Shown: in pieces, positions 42,715 to 51,933 of the stretch
Position numbering within the stretch: the stretch's first letter is position 1
Layout: every line of letters starts with the position of its first letter
Assembly: GCF_013248905.1 (NCBI RefSeq)
Contig: NZ_JABRVS010000001.1
Span: forward strand, 3,968,001 to 4,032,000
DNA: 64,000 bases
From: Shewanella sp. VB17
GTDB lineage: Bacteria > Pseudomonadota > Gammaproteobacteria > Enterobacterales > Shewanellaceae
Reading direction: 5' to 3'
Notes under the pieces: generated by a model
The model's input: the letters and a program-made list of their open reading frames with translations, nothing else
What the model was told of the DNA's origin: nothing
The model's database searches: none
Program-made: the position numbers and the translations under genes

Positions 42715-45303
42715 ATGTCTAACAGAAAAATAGCTTTACTAGCACTATGTGTCATACCCGCATTTTCATCTGCAGCTCAACTGTGTACGCCCTATAAAAA
42801 GATTGATTTATTAAATGAGCATGACTATTTAAATTACCAAAAAAAACAATACTTGGCGTCAAGCGATCGTATTGAAGTTAATCATTTATTTAACCCTAAA
42901 CAATCCCCCTCACTTATCGAAAAAGCAGCATTACCTGAAAATGAACTCGTCTATAGCGAAACTGCAGCAAAGCTTGCTAAAGGCCCGGCTACCAGTTTTG
43001 AGCTCTCCGTTGCGAGTTCTAAAAGTTTGTTACGTTCAATGGGGCGCACGACTATCAGCTTAGGTAGCCAAACACTTGAGGCATTAGGTCCGATCGGTGA
43101 TGCTGCTTTCATTGGTCTATGGAGTAAGAATATCGCTGACACCTTTAGTAATGAAAGTGCCACTTCTTATGATAAATTTGAGTCGATCATTAGCCTGGTA
43201 GATTGGTTTGGTCTATTCAAAATAGCCCAAAGAGACATAGATGCTAAGATTTATGCCGATCGTTGGGATGCGATGGCTAGCGGTAAACATTACAGTTATA
43301 CCCTACATAAGGATCTGTTCACCGAACAGGAGTTCAAAGATAAAGAACATTGGCTAAAATATGCGACGGGCTATAAAACATTTCTGAAAAATGCCACTAC
43401 TAATATCGTCAATGAAGTCAGTATGAGGTACCAGTTATACTATCTTGATAGTGTCAATGCTCAAACAATAATAGCGCGCCAATTGATAAGTGGCATAGAT
43501 CAAGAATTATATAAAGGCATCGCACACTTGCTCTCAGCCAACTACAAAGGAAAAAAAAATTTTTTCCGCGACAATGACATGGTATGCGATAGTGAGTTCA
43601 GCGCTCTAACTAACGAGGGTGAAAGGCCTGTCTATGACCTAGATACGGTAATTAACAATTTTGAACAATGCCAATATACTGTATTACACAATTTAATGAG
43701 CCAAATTTATCACTTCAGTAAGGGGGAGATCCCCTCTGCAAGCGAAACGCAAATTAGAACCTTATTTAACAAAGCCATCGAATCAAAAATCCAGATAGCC
43801 CAAACTGCACATGTCAATATTGAACAAATTAAACTCAAATTAATTAACAAGATGAAACTTGCTGGTACCGCTGCTATCAATAAACTATTTACATCTGGTT
43901 CCGTGGTTAAAAACCATTCATTTATTATGACCCAAGCTACCAATACGGCTATGGATGAATTAGTACGCAGTGAATATGGCCGTTCCATCACTCCAACAGA
44001 ACTATTTACTGGCATTATTATACTCGAAGAAGCATATCAAACATGTGTCAGTTGGAGCTGGGGATCTTGTAATAAAATAGGTTGGGTTCCCGCTGTTTCT
44101 CGTATGTTCGAACCTTGGAAAGATCCTGTACTCAGTCAAATTACTTTGCCTCAAAAAACTGTTTATTTAACACAATTTGATAGAGAAATTGACAGTATTA
44201 TTCACAATGGCTGGCATGTTCAACCCCTTGAAAGCTGGTTTGATAATCAAATATCTGGATTTACATCTCGCTACTGGACACAAAAAACAGCAAAAGAATC
44301 CGAAGCGAGGATAAAACTCGCACTATTTGACACCAACTATGGCTGTGAATCCAGCTACGATTGTAGTGGCTGGAGTTCAAGCTATTTGGCCAATAACGGT
44401 ATTACCCAGAGTAGCTCACTGCATGACATTGAACATTGGATGGCCGATTATGAAGGAAAAAATGCGCCTGTACACCAAGGGAGAATTCGCAGAATAGTCA
44501 AACTGTTACCTGGAGCCATCACGGATCAATGGCTTTATAAAGATTATTCAGTTTATCGACACTTTGCCAAACCAGACACCTTTGATCTTAAACGTTTTGC
44601 TCCCGCTATCTACCAAACATTATATCAAGCCTATCATGAAGACCATATTTACTCTCAGTCTGAATTAAAAAAAATAGCCAAGACTAAAATAGTTAATTTA
44701 AGCGCCGAAATTAACCAGCATAACTCCGGATGGCTCAGCTCACAGATCGGTGATTTTCACCGATACATTGCTCTGGCCCAACTGCAAATGCGCACTTCAG
44801 GTCATTTTGCCCCCAACTCGGCTGAATCAAGCTCGGTGCTATTTAATGAAATATTACCCGCTGATATTCGACGTTGGATGATAGCTGATATCCCTAATGG
44901 CTATGTTGATACCCTAAAAATGGCAATGGATGCCTTTTTTTCGTACAAAGATGCCGCTAATTGGCAGGCACAATATACAGTAAACCTCACAACATCTCTT
45001 AACGTTAATCACATTCATGACGTCATCAATGTTGATTTTAATTCTTTGGCTTTAAGACAAAAAATCGCGGCTATTATTCCCATGATTGAAACCTATAACC
45101 CCTCTCAAACTCAAGCAGGATCATCTGCTTGCCAGCAAAATTTAGAACCTTTATACCAAAGTTTATGGTCTATTGCATCGGATGAAAATTTAGTTTGGAT
45201 CCCTTACTTATCGGATCACATCGATGATTTAGCTTGGTATCTTAATAGTATGGAACAAGTAGAAAAAGAGATAAACCATCGGCCTATGTGTACAGGTATA
45301 TAA
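42715..45303 (+). CDS. Large exported protein of unknown function in the toxin island
   Basis: The 862-residue protein has a signal peptide (MSNRKIALLALCVIPAFSSA). It is mostly helical. A hydrophobic region at about 105-145 (TISLGSQTLEALGPIGDAAF, then IGLWSKNIADTF) recalls the translocation segments of some pore or AB toxins. There are cysteine pairs in TCVSWSWGSC and YGCESSYDCSGW, and two near the C-terminus, so disulphides are likely. I do not recognise a family, and there is no ADP-ribosyltransferase signature. It lies between two ADP-ribosyltransferase-like genes, all in one direction, with 40 bases to the next gene, so it may be a toxin carrier or translocation partner (inference). Confidence 0.75.
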   Translation: MSNRKIALLALCVIPAFSSAAQLCTPYKKIDLLNEHDYLNYQKKQYLASSDRIEVNHLFNPKQSPSLIEKAALPENELVYSETAAKLAKGPATSFELSVASSKSLLRSMGRTTISLGSQTLEALGPIGDAAFIGLWSKNIADTFSNESATSYDKFESIISLVDWFGLFKIAQRDIDAKIYADRWDAMASGKHYSYTLHKDLFTEQEFKDKEHWLKYATGYKTFLKNATTNIVNEVSMRYQLYYLDSVNAQTIIARQLISGIDQELYKGIAHLLSANYKGKKNFFRDNDMVCDSEFSALTNEGERPVYDLDTVINNFEQCQYTVLHNLMSQIYHFSKGEIPSASETQIRTLFNKAIESKIQIAQTAHVNIEQIKLKLINKMKLAGTAAINKLFTSGSVVKNHSFIMTQATNTAMDELVRSEYGRSITPTELFTGIIILEEAYQTCVSWSWGSCNKIGWVPAVSRMFEPWKDPVLSQITLPQKTVYLTQFDREIDSIIHNGWHVQPLESWFDNQISGFTSRYWTQKTAKESEARIKLALFDTNYGCESSYDCSGWSSSYLANNGITQSSSLHDIEHWMADYEGKNAPVHQGRIRRIVKLLPGAITDQWLYKDYSVYRHFAKPDTFDLKRFAPAIYQTLYQAYHEDHIYSQSELKKIAKTKIVNLSAEINQHNSGWLSSQIGDFHRYIALAQLQMRTSGHFAPNSAESSSVLFNEILPADIRRWMIADIPNGYVDTLKMAMDAFFSYKDAANWQAQYTVNLTTSLNVNHIHDVINVDFNSLALRQKIAAIIPMIETYNPSQTQAGSSACQQNLEPLYQSLWSIASDENLVWIPYLSDHIDDLAWYLNSMEQVEKEINHRPMCTGI

Positions 45304-45343
45304 AATTAGTGATGTTAGCAATAAATAATTTAAGAGCAATATA

Positions 45344-46153
45344 ATGAAAAAGCGTAATTTAAATTTAACAAACACAAAGATACCCCCCCCATTGAACAGC
45401 AGTTTATCTAAACTGGCCCAATTTAAAACGTTTTCCTTACTATTAGGCTTAATACTCAGCTTTAGTGTCCTAGCTCAACCTGGAGACTATGCGGATATTT
45501 TTGCAGATTTGACAAAAAAAACATCCCGCTCAGCCGCCTTTCTTGAAAGGCAGGTTGCACATATGACCTTGGTCCATCAAGCTGATACTCAAGGAGTATT
45601 GTCTTTAGTCAATAATGATGAATACACCACTATCAGAACCTATACACGTAACCAGACCTTATTTAACAATTACTTAAAACAAGGCGTGAATATAGATCAT
45701 TTTGTGAATGTACAAGCACAAGATTTGGATATGGCGTTATCTAAATTACCCGATTTTGAAGAAATTACCTATCGGGGCATCATCGCACCAAAAGGAGTAT
45801 TCGGAACTAAGATTATTGCTAATGATGTAGTCAGCAACAATTTATTTATGTCGACCTCTTCTTCTAAAGAATATCCTAAGAGCTTCGCTCTAGCCTCTTC
45901 AGATAACGCTGGCGTTGTTTTTCGTATTGAAGGCAAAACGGGGAAAAATATTGCTTTATTTTCTCGCTTCCAAGGAATTAAAGGTGAAGCTGAAGTCTTA
46001 TTTAGGCCAAACACACAATTCAGAGTATTGGATATCAAAAAATCGGCAGGAAAAACCTACGTACTTCTCAAACAAGAACTCAATTATGTCGGTCCGGCTA
46101 AAAGAATATTCGACGGTGATCCGATTAATATTGCTATCTGCGGCATCAATTAA
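45344..46153 (+). CDS. Exported ADP-ribosyltransferase with R-STS-ExE motif (C3/VIP2/ExoS-like)
   Basis: The 269-residue protein has a long N-region and then an export signal (FKTFSLLLGLILSFSVLAQ, about residues 27-45). The catalytic signature is complete: EITYRGIIAP with Arg144, LFMSTSSSKEYPKSFALAS with the STS at 170-172, and GIKGEAEVLF with the ExE pair Glu215-Ala-Glu217. It is the size of a single-domain bacterial ADP-ribosyltransferase. The ExE form usually modifies arginine. A run of eight C at 45383-45390 lies in the N-region. It starts 40 bases after the 862-residue gene, probably the same transcript, and with no binding domain of its own may use that protein for delivery (inference). 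Confidence 0.87.
   Translation: MKKRNLNLTNTKIPPPLNSSLSKLAQFKTFSLLLGLILSFSVLAQPGDYADIFADLTKKTSRSAAFLERQVAHMTLVHQADTQGVLSLVNNDEYTTIRTYTRNQTLFNNYLKQGVNIDHFVNVQAQDLDMALSKLPDFEEITYRGIIAPKGVFGTKIIANDVVSNNLFMSTSSSKEYPKSFALASSDNAGVVFRIEGKTGKNIALFSRFQGIKGEAEVLFRPNTQFRVLDIKKSAGKTYVLLKQELNYVGPAKRIFDGDPINIAICGIN
45383..45390. repeat. C8 homopolymer inside the toxin export-signal region
   Basis: Eight consecutive C codes for three Pro residues (14-16) of the ADP-ribosyltransferase. Changes of one or two C would shift the frame before the catalytic domain and turn the gene off. Confidence 0.9.
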
Positions 46154-46604
46154 CTTAATCCTACACAACCGCCCTGACCATTAGGGCGGTGATGCAGTAA
46201 TCTTCATCGAAATAACGATAATATTATCAACAAGACAAAGTCGACACCTTCTAGCTCAGCCCGCCTCAACATTACAACTTTAACCGCAACATCAAACAAC
46301 AAGAACTGACAATGGAACACATTAATTACTTATTATTTACTTTTATCACTGTGATATGTAGGATGTCGCTGTAGTTATGTGGGTGTATTTGAAGTGGTTA
46401 AGGATAAGTCCGCAGGTAAACATGGACGAGAATAGATTAACATTACAGTTAAAGTTAATGATTTTTAAAGTACAAGCCATCACTTTATCTTCAATTTACC
46501 TCCTTTTGCCATATAAGCTAACTCGACCACTCAGATAATTAAAAAACATAATAATTATGACCCTAAGTAGCAACGACAAAACCTAAATGTAACAAGGATA
46601 TTAC
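46154..46604. other. Intergenic region with a hairpin after the ADP-ribosyltransferase gene
   Basis: ACCGCCCT at 46168-46175 pairs with AGGGCGGT at 46183-46190, a perfect stem with a 7-base loop 14 bases after the stop, a likely transcription end although the U-run is weak. The remaining roughly 400 bases show no gene or recognised site. Confidence 0.6.
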
Positions 46605-48161
46605 ATGAAAACGATGAAAAAAAAATGGCTAGTGTCAACCAGTATGGCTATCGCACTCACCGCATGCGGCGGTGGCTCAGATTCTGCTACAGCACCTGTT
46701 ACACCCGCACCTGTTACACCCGCACCTGTTACACCCGCACCTGTTACACCCGCACCTGTTACACCCGCACCTGTTACACCTGCACCTGTAGTCGAAGCGA
46801 CGATGAAGCTGTCAGGCAAGGTGATCGACGGTTATGTATCCGGGGCGACAGTCTGGCTGGACATCAATGGTAATAGGATTTTAGAAGCTGATGAACCAAG
46901 AACCCTATCAGGTACTGCTGGTAATTATGCATTCGAATTCACACAAACCCAAGCCGATTGTGTGCCTTATGCAGCCATGTATGTCGATGTGCCAATTGGC
47001 GCTATCGATGAAGACAGTGGTGAAGTGATTGAAGCCTACCAAATGGCCTTTCCTCCTTCTATTACACCATTAACCGATGGTGACATCCGTCATATTACAC
47101 CATTGACATCTATCATATGGCAACAGCTTGGAAACACCTCAGAATCGGCTAATAGACCACATTTAACCTGTGAGGACTTAAAACAAAACGTACAACTACA
47201 AACAACTCTTCAGAATGATATTAATTCTTTAATAGAAAATTTAACCGACCATTATAAGAATATTTCAAAGGAACAAATTTTTGCCGATTTTATCGCCGAT
47301 GATAATACTGAAGCATATGAGTTCGCTCAATCTATTGTTATCGGACTTAAAGCCTCATACGCGCATAAAATAAAATTACAAGTTCAGTTCGCCGATGCAA
47401 TAGAAGTTCGTGTGGTTACCTATCAAGACAAGGGTAAAGATAGAGATCTTAACTTTGATAATGCCTGGTACCGTAATACCGTTATTTTTACTCCTACTGG
47501 TTATACTGCTAAAGAAGTAAAACTAAAAGATAACATATTAGATGTCGACATTGTCCTCACTGACTTAGTTCGGCTTGATAAGCCTTGGGGTGATCAAGCC
47601 TTAAAAGGGGAATTAGGTATCCGTGAAGATGCTTATTATAATATCGATGGTACTTATCGTTGCTCGGCTATTGAGATAGTGAGTTTCACACAAGATAAAC
47701 TCGAGTATGAATTGAGCAATTCCCCAGCTTATACCTACTCAGATACGATTGCAGACTGTAAATACAGTCTTGAAACACCTTTAGATCGTACGTATCGAAT
47801 TTCCTTTGCTGAAGCAGATAAAAATTACTTCGCTGAATTTAATTTTAGGGAAACACAAGCTGAATTTAAGTCTTTACCTAATTGGGTAAATGTAGAAAAT
47901 AAAGCCGATATGCTCAACGCAGCTGAACTGATTACTCACTTAAATTTATTACCCAGAAACTGGGATGATGAAGTACTAACCGATATAAATTACTGGCGAA
48001 AGCGCATGTGGTTTGACAATATCACCATCGATAAAGAACATGCTGGTGATAAGAACAATGCGATTCAATGGGAAAAAAGGACTCTACAAGACAATGGTAC
48101 CACAGTGAAGGAGTGTAGCACTGATGGGATAACTTGGGCTAACTGTATTACTGCACCATAA
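46605..48161 (+). CDS. Repeat-bearing lipoprotein of unknown function
   Basis: The 518-residue protein has a lipoprotein signal with lipobox LTAC (Cys21), then GGGSDS and six identical PVTPA repeats (residues 31-60) as a flexible stalk. An Ig-like or carboxypeptidase-regulatory-like beta domain follows (KVIDGYVSGATVWLDINGNR, DEPRTLSGTAGNYAFEF), a pattern common in Shewanella surface proteins. The C-terminal 300 residues are unrecognised. Cysteines are few. It is probably anchored in the outer membrane. A terminator hairpin follows. Confidence 0.82.
   Translation: MKTMKKKWLVSTSMAIALTACGGGSDSATAPVTPAPVTPAPVTPAPVTPAPVTPAPVTPAPVVEATMKLSGKVIDGYVSGATVWLDINGNRILEADEPRTLSGTAGNYAFEFTQTQADCVPYAAMYVDVPIGAIDEDSGEVIEAYQMAFPPSITPLTDGDIRHITPLTSIIWQQLGNTSESANRPHLTCEDLKQNVQLQTTLQNDINSLIENLTDHYKNISKEQIFADFIADDNTEAYEFAQSIVIGLKASYAHKIKLQVQFADAIEVRVVTYQDKGKDRDLNFDNAWYRNTVIFTPTGYTAKEVKLKDNILDVDIVLTDLVRLDKPWGDQALKGELGIREDAYYNIDGTYRCSAIEIVSFTQDKLEYELSNSPAYTYSDTIADCKYSLETPLDRTYRISFAEADKNYFAEFNFRETQAEFKSLPNWVNVENKADMLNAAELITHLNLLPRNWDDEVLTDINYWRKRMWFDNITIDKEHAGDKNNAIQWEKRTLQDNGTTVKECSTDGITWANCITAP
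46695..46784 (+). repeat. 15-bp tandem repeat, six copies, encoding PVTPA
   Basis: The unit CCTGTTACACCCGCA is repeated six times, with only a C-to-T change in the last copy. Unit gain or loss keeps the reading frame and changes stalk length. Confidence 0.95.
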
Positions 48162-48165
48162 ATGA

Positions 48166-48202
48166 GATAAGGCTATCACCTTTAAAAGGAGATAGCCTTA
48201 TC
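48166..48202 (+). terminator. Hairpin terminator after the lipoprotein gene
   Basis: The 12-bp perfect stem GATAAGGCTATC / GATAGCCTTATC has a 13-base loop and begins 5 bases after the stop. Confidence 0.75.
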
Positions 48203-48326
48203 TATTCACATATAGATGAGTTAGCAGCCTAAATTCTTATGCACTTTAAGGTTAAATCTGCCTGTGTTCTAAGCCGGCTAAGCATCGGCATCTTGAGCTT
48301 TTCGGTGGATATAATAACCTACTCGA

Positions 48327-48821
48327 TCAGTTCAAATAATAAGCTAACCCTTGCAGACAAACGAAAGAAAATCCCCCCGCTAATACATCATCAATCATGA
48401 TCCCAAATCCACCTTTAACTTTGGCATCCAACCAACAAATAGGCCAAGGTTTAAGGATATCAAAGAATCTAAATAAACCAAAACCGACCAGCAACCAAGG
48501 CCAACCAGCGGGCGCCGCTATCATGGTGATCAATAAACCAGCCACTTCATCCCAAACAATGGCTCCATGATCATGCACTCCCATATCTTTAGCAGCTTTT
48601 CCACAGATATAGACCCCACCAATCACACTCAGTAAGGTCAACCCCAAATACCATTGAATAGTCAAAGGTGCCATCAAGAGATAAAGAGGAATGGCTGCCA
48701 GTGTACCAAAGGTACCAGGCGCTTTCGCCATCATTCCTGAGCCAAAACCAAGGGCTAAGAAATGAATAGGGTTAGCCATGGATAAACGAGTCAGTACGTT
48801 ATCTTTAGAAATAAAATTCAT
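48327..48821 (-). CDS. pgpA: Phosphatidylglycerophosphatase A
   Basis: The 164-residue inner-membrane protein has the PgpA pattern: GSGMMAKAPGTFGTLAAIPL, the catalytic-region AIVWDEVAGLLITM, FRFFDILKPWPICWLD, and GFGIMIDDVLAGG, with four hydrophobic segments. It removes phosphate from phosphatidylglycerophosphate to make phosphatidylglycerol. It overlaps thiL by one base, in the usual gammaproteobacterial order nusB-thiL-pgpA. Confidence 0.95.
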   Translation of the reverse strand: MNFISKDNVLTRLSMANPIHFLALGFGSGMMAKAPGTFGTLAAIPLYLLMAPLTIQWYLGLTLLSVIGGVYICGKAAKDMGVHDHGAIVWDEVAGLLITMIAAPAGWPWLLVGFGLFRFFDILKPWPICWLDAKVKGGFGIMIDDVLAGGFSFVCLQGLAYYLN

Positions 48822-49780
48822 CAGGAAAAATGTTCAAATCCAATATTAATGGGAGTATAAGGCTGACCGTTTCGTATCAACTTCAATTTGTCACCTGAGC
48901 TTATCTGTCCGATCTGAGTAAACGAAACCCCGGTATTGGCTAACGCTATTTCCAGTGCTCCCTTTTGCGCTTCTGGCACAGTAAAAAGTAACTCGTAATC
49001 CTCACCCCCAGTTAGTGCATAGCTCAATGCTTCTTCATCAGTAACAGAAGACTTCAAGGGATCCGATAGTGGTAAAAGATCAACATCAATAATCGCACTG
49101 ACCACTGATTGTCGTAACAAATGTTGTATATCACTATACAAGCCATCAGATAAATCAATAGCACTAGAGGCCAGTGTACGTAAAGCAAGTCCAGCCAATA
49201 CCCTAGGCGTCGGGTAGTAATGACGACCAACCAAATAAGATTGATGCTCTACAGCCACTTGCTGACTACCACGGATCACATCTAAACCCAATGCAGAGTC
49301 TCCCAATGTTCCCGTCACATAAATCCAATCGCCATTTTTTGCACCACTTCGTGTCAGTGCCGTTCCTATTGGTACTTGACCATTAACTGTCACCGTAATA
49401 GAGCGCGGCCCACGAGTCGTGTCCCCCCCAACAAGGGCTATATTATAATATTCTGCCGCTTCAAATAAACCTGAACTATAACTTGTAAGCCACTCTTCAT
49501 CGACATCGGGTAACGTTAACGCCAATGTCATCCATGCCGGCTCAGCTCCCATAGAAGCCAAATCAGAAAGATTAACAGCCAGTGATTTATAGCCTAAGGC
49601 TTTAGGCGGAATATCCGGATAAAAATGAACATTCTCGACTAAAGTGTCACAGGAAATAGCAATGGCTTTATTTGCTGCTGGGATCACTAAAGCACAATCA
49701 TCGCCAATACCAAGCTCTACATCATGGCCTGATATGGCTTGCTTAGTAAAAAAATGTTCTATTAATTGGAATTCTTTCAC
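48821..49780 (-). CDS. thiL: Thiamine-monophosphate kinase
   Basis: The protein has the AIR-synthase-type ATP-binding pattern: KEFQLIEHFFTKQ, VELGIGDDCALVIP, ISCDTLVENVHFYPD, AVNLSDLASMGAEPAWMTLA, GGDTTRGPRSITVTVNG, and AIDLSDGLYSDIQHL with YALTGGEDYELLFTVP. It phosphorylates thiamine monophosphate to the diphosphate cofactor. I prefer GTG 49780 (starting MKEFQ, the usual N-terminus); GTG 49792 would add four residues. Separated from nusB by a bidirectional terminator, so it may have its own promoter. Confidence 0.95.
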   Translation of the reverse strand: MKEFQLIEHFFTKQAISGHDVELGIGDDCALVIPAANKAIAISCDTLVENVHFYPDIPPKALGYKSLAVNLSDLASMGAEPAWMTLALTLPDVDEEWLTSYSSGLFEAAEYYNIALVGGDTTRGPRSITVTVNGQVPIGTALTRSGAKNGDWIYVTGTLGDSALGLDVIRGSQQVAVEHQSYLVGRHYYPTPRVLAGLALRTLASSAIDLSDGLYSDIQHLLRQSVVSAIIDVDLLPLSDPLKSSVTDEEALSYALTGGEDYELLFTVPEAQKGALEIALANTGVSFTQIGQISSGDKLKLIRNGQPYTPINIGFEHFS

Positions 49781-49905
49781 AGAAATAAACACTCATTCGT
49801 TGGATGAAATGAACACATGTCAATCGAGCTCATGTAATAATGATGAGTAAACATAATGAAGATCTTTATTAAACATCTAAGCAGCGAAATTGATGGAGCA
49901 GACAC

Positions 49906-49937
49906 AAAAAATGGCACCCTGCTAAGGTGCCATTTTT
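49906..49937. terminator. Bidirectional terminator between nusB and thiL
   Basis: AAAAATGGCACC / GGTGCCATTTTT forms a 12-bp perfect stem with A and T runs on both sides, directly after the nusB stop. Confidence 0.9.
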
Positions 49938-49941
49938 AATA

Positions 49942-50346
49942 TTACTTACGACCTACGATTTTATCGAGAATACCGTTTACAAACTTATGGCCATCTTCAG
50001 CGCCAAACGCTTTCGCTAATTCGATAGCTTCGTTAATGGCCACTTTATAAGGCACATCACGACGAAATGTCAATTCATAGGTTGCCAATCTTAACACGGC
50101 TTTCTCAATAGGAGAGACCTCATCAAAAGGACGCTCAATATGGGGTATAATTTTTTCATCTATTTGAGCCTGTTTTGTCGCTGTTCCCGATAGTAGCTCA
50201 CGGAAGTAAGCAACATCGATACCATCAATCTTTTGCTCTGTAAGAAACTCATGCTCAACATCAGCAATATTATTTCCACTTAACTGCCAAGAATAGATGG
50301 CTTGAACGGCTAAACGGCGGGCCTTGCGGCGCTCAGAAGGCTTCAT
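49942..50346 (-). CDS. nusB: Transcription antitermination factor NusB
   Basis: The 134-residue protein matches NusB: MKPSERRKARRLAVQAIYSW at the start, DEVSPIEKAVLRLATYEL, and INEAIELAKAFGAEDGHKFVNGILDKI at the end. It binds boxA RNA with NusE in rRNA antitermination. It follows ribH by 8 bases, as in most gammaproteobacteria. Confidence 0.97.
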   Translation of the reverse strand: MKPSERRKARRLAVQAIYSWQLSGNNIADVEHEFLTEQKIDGIDVAYFRELLSGTATKQAQIDEKIIPHIERPFDEVSPIEKAVLRLATYELTFRRDVPYKVAINEAIELAKAFGAEDGHKFVNGILDKIVGRK

Positions 50347-50354
50347 TTTTATTC

Positions 50355-50837
50355 CTAATCTTGCAACTGCTGTTCTAGTTCTTGCAATACGTTAACCATT
50401 TCAAGCAGACTAAGTGCAGCTTCGCCACCCTTATTACCTGCTTTAGTACCTGAGCGTTCAATTGCTTGCTCTATGGTATCTGTAGTTAACACACCGAATG
50501 CAACAGGAACGTCAAACTCAAGTGCAATCTGAGCCAATCCCTTATTACATCCATCTGCAACAAAATCAAAGTGTGGCGTACCGCCACGGATAACTGCACC
50601 TAATGCAATTATACCATCAAATTTACCGCTAGCAGCCACACGACGTGCAGCTAATGGCAATTCAACGGCTCCTGGTACCCGAACCACTGTAATATTCTCA
50701 TCAATGACTTGACCAAAGCGTTTCAGTGTATCGACCGCACCGTCAAGTAAACTTTCAACAAGAAAACTATTAAAACGTGATACTACAATAGCAACCTTTG
50801 CATTTTTCGACTCGATATTACCTTGAACTATGTTCAT
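50355..50837 (-). CDS. ribH: 6,7-dimethyl-8-ribityllumazine synthase
   Basis: The 160-residue enzyme has VVSRFNSFLVESLLDGAVDT, VPGAVELPLAARRVAASG, ALGAVIRGGTPHFDFVADGC with the catalytic His, and AFGVLTTDTIEQAIERSGTK. It condenses the ribityl pyrimidine with dihydroxybutanone phosphate in riboflavin synthesis. It is separated from ribBA by two interposed genes, so it needs its own promoter in the 340 bases upstream. Confidence 0.97.
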   Translation of the reverse strand: MNIVQGNIESKNAKVAIVVSRFNSFLVESLLDGAVDTLKRFGQVIDENITVVRVPGAVELPLAARRVAASGKFDGIIALGAVIRGGTPHFDFVADGCNKGLAQIALEFDVPVAFGVLTTDTIEQAIERSGTKAGNKGGEAALSLLEMVNVLQELEQQLQD

Positions 50838-51177
50838 TTATCTTACCTAAATTAGCTAATTTTACCGGCACGGGCACGGAAGAGGCGGCATGATAGCACA
50901 GGCTCAGGTTCTGCCGCAAACAGATAGAATGGTTTATAGTCTACAACCACTTCTTATATTTAGATTTATGGTTCTCAATGTTTATAGACCACATTTACAA
51001 TTAATCATCATAATATAAAGGCTTCATTGTAAAAGATTTGCAGCACATCTATGGCCAGCAAATCCGCTGATGTTGAAAAAGAGATATTGACGGATTAAGC
51101 AAACTGCTATCATTTATATGCCTATAGCGAGCGAATTCAAAGTACGGCAAAAAATCCTTTTCCGCTAAATGGTTCAT
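50838..51177. other. Intergenic region upstream of ribH
   Basis: GGTAAGATAA before the ribH ATG gives the ribosome site. A GC-rich stretch at about 50860-50925 has short inverted matches (GGCACGGGCACGG; CAGGCTCAGG) but I do not see the conserved blocks of an FMN riboswitch. No gene is visible. Confidence 0.45.
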
Positions 51178-51933
51178 TTATTTTGATTTGGCCTCTATAT
51201 ATTGCTGTGCTTGATGATAATATGCATCAAATTTACCTTCAGATTTCATTTGTTTAAACACATCAGCCAACGTAATGGCAAGATCGCTGTGGCGCTTATT
51301 CAGGTAACCATAAGCGGATATACTTTCTAAGCGAGTAAGCATTTTTATGTCACTATCGATAAATTCAGGAGTGGCTAATAGTCCCGTCGCTATTTGTTCT
51401 GTACCAATATAAACATCTATTCGTCCTCTGAGTAATTTGCGCAAAGATTGGGTTGGGCTCGATGAATTAGTCAACCTGTCAGCACTCACGTATTGAGACA
51501 ACCGTTGGCCTGCCAAATGTTGGCCACGATAATATTCAATTTTATAGTGGCTGTTCTTAACAGCTTCCCAAGAACTAAGGCTAATCGTTGAGTCATGAGC
51601 AAAAGCACTCAAATTAACAACGGTGATGGGTTCTTCTATCCTTATCAAATTAGGGTGTTCATCACCATAGGTTTCTCCCCTCACAATTTCACCGTCTATT
51701 TTCCCTAAATCGGCCATTAAGCTAGCTCTGATAGCAGGCAAAACAATATATGAAAATTTGATGTTAAGCCGAGTCAGTGCCTCTGAATAAATTAATTCGC
51801 TCCATTTCATATGGATGTTGGTATCAGGATCGATAAAAAACGATAGGGTAATATTTTTCTCATTAGCTTGCGCCACTATGTGAAACATAAATAATAAAAA
51901 AATCAAATTAATCTGATGGATTATTCGCCACAT
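51178..51933 (-). CDS. Periplasmic solute-binding-like protein (SBP_bac_3 type)
   Basis: The 251-residue protein has a signal peptide (MWRIIHQINLIFLLFMFHIV, ending near AQA). It has the two-lobe pattern of family 3 amino-acid-binding proteins, common in Shewanella as stand-alone copies: LPAIRASLMADLGKIDGEIV, then LRKLLRGRIDVYIGTEQ, and FKQMKSEGKFDAYYHQA near the C-terminus. No permease or sensor is adjacent. It lies between ribH and the outer-membrane barrel, inside the otherwise conserved rib block. Confidence 0.8.
   Translation of the reverse strand: MWRIIHQINLIFLLFMFHIVAQANEKNITLSFFIDPDTNIHMKWSELIYSEALTRLNIKFSYIVLPAIRASLMADLGKIDGEIVRGETYGDEHPNLIRIEEPITVVNLSAFAHDSTISLSSWEAVKNSHYKIEYYRGQHLAGQRLSQYVSADRLTNSSSPTQSLRKLLRGRIDVYIGTEQIATGLLATPEFIDSDIKMLTRLESISAYGYLNKRHSDLAITLADVFKQMKSEGKFDAYYHQAQQYIEAKSK

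Noticed and set aside
42513..42722. 69-codon ORF upstream of the 862-aa gene
   Set aside because: It is AT-rich promoter DNA with repeats, and its end overlaps the true start of the next gene.
50838..50940. FMN riboswitch upstream of ribH
   Set aside because: The GC-rich stretch lacks the conserved blocks of the RFN element.
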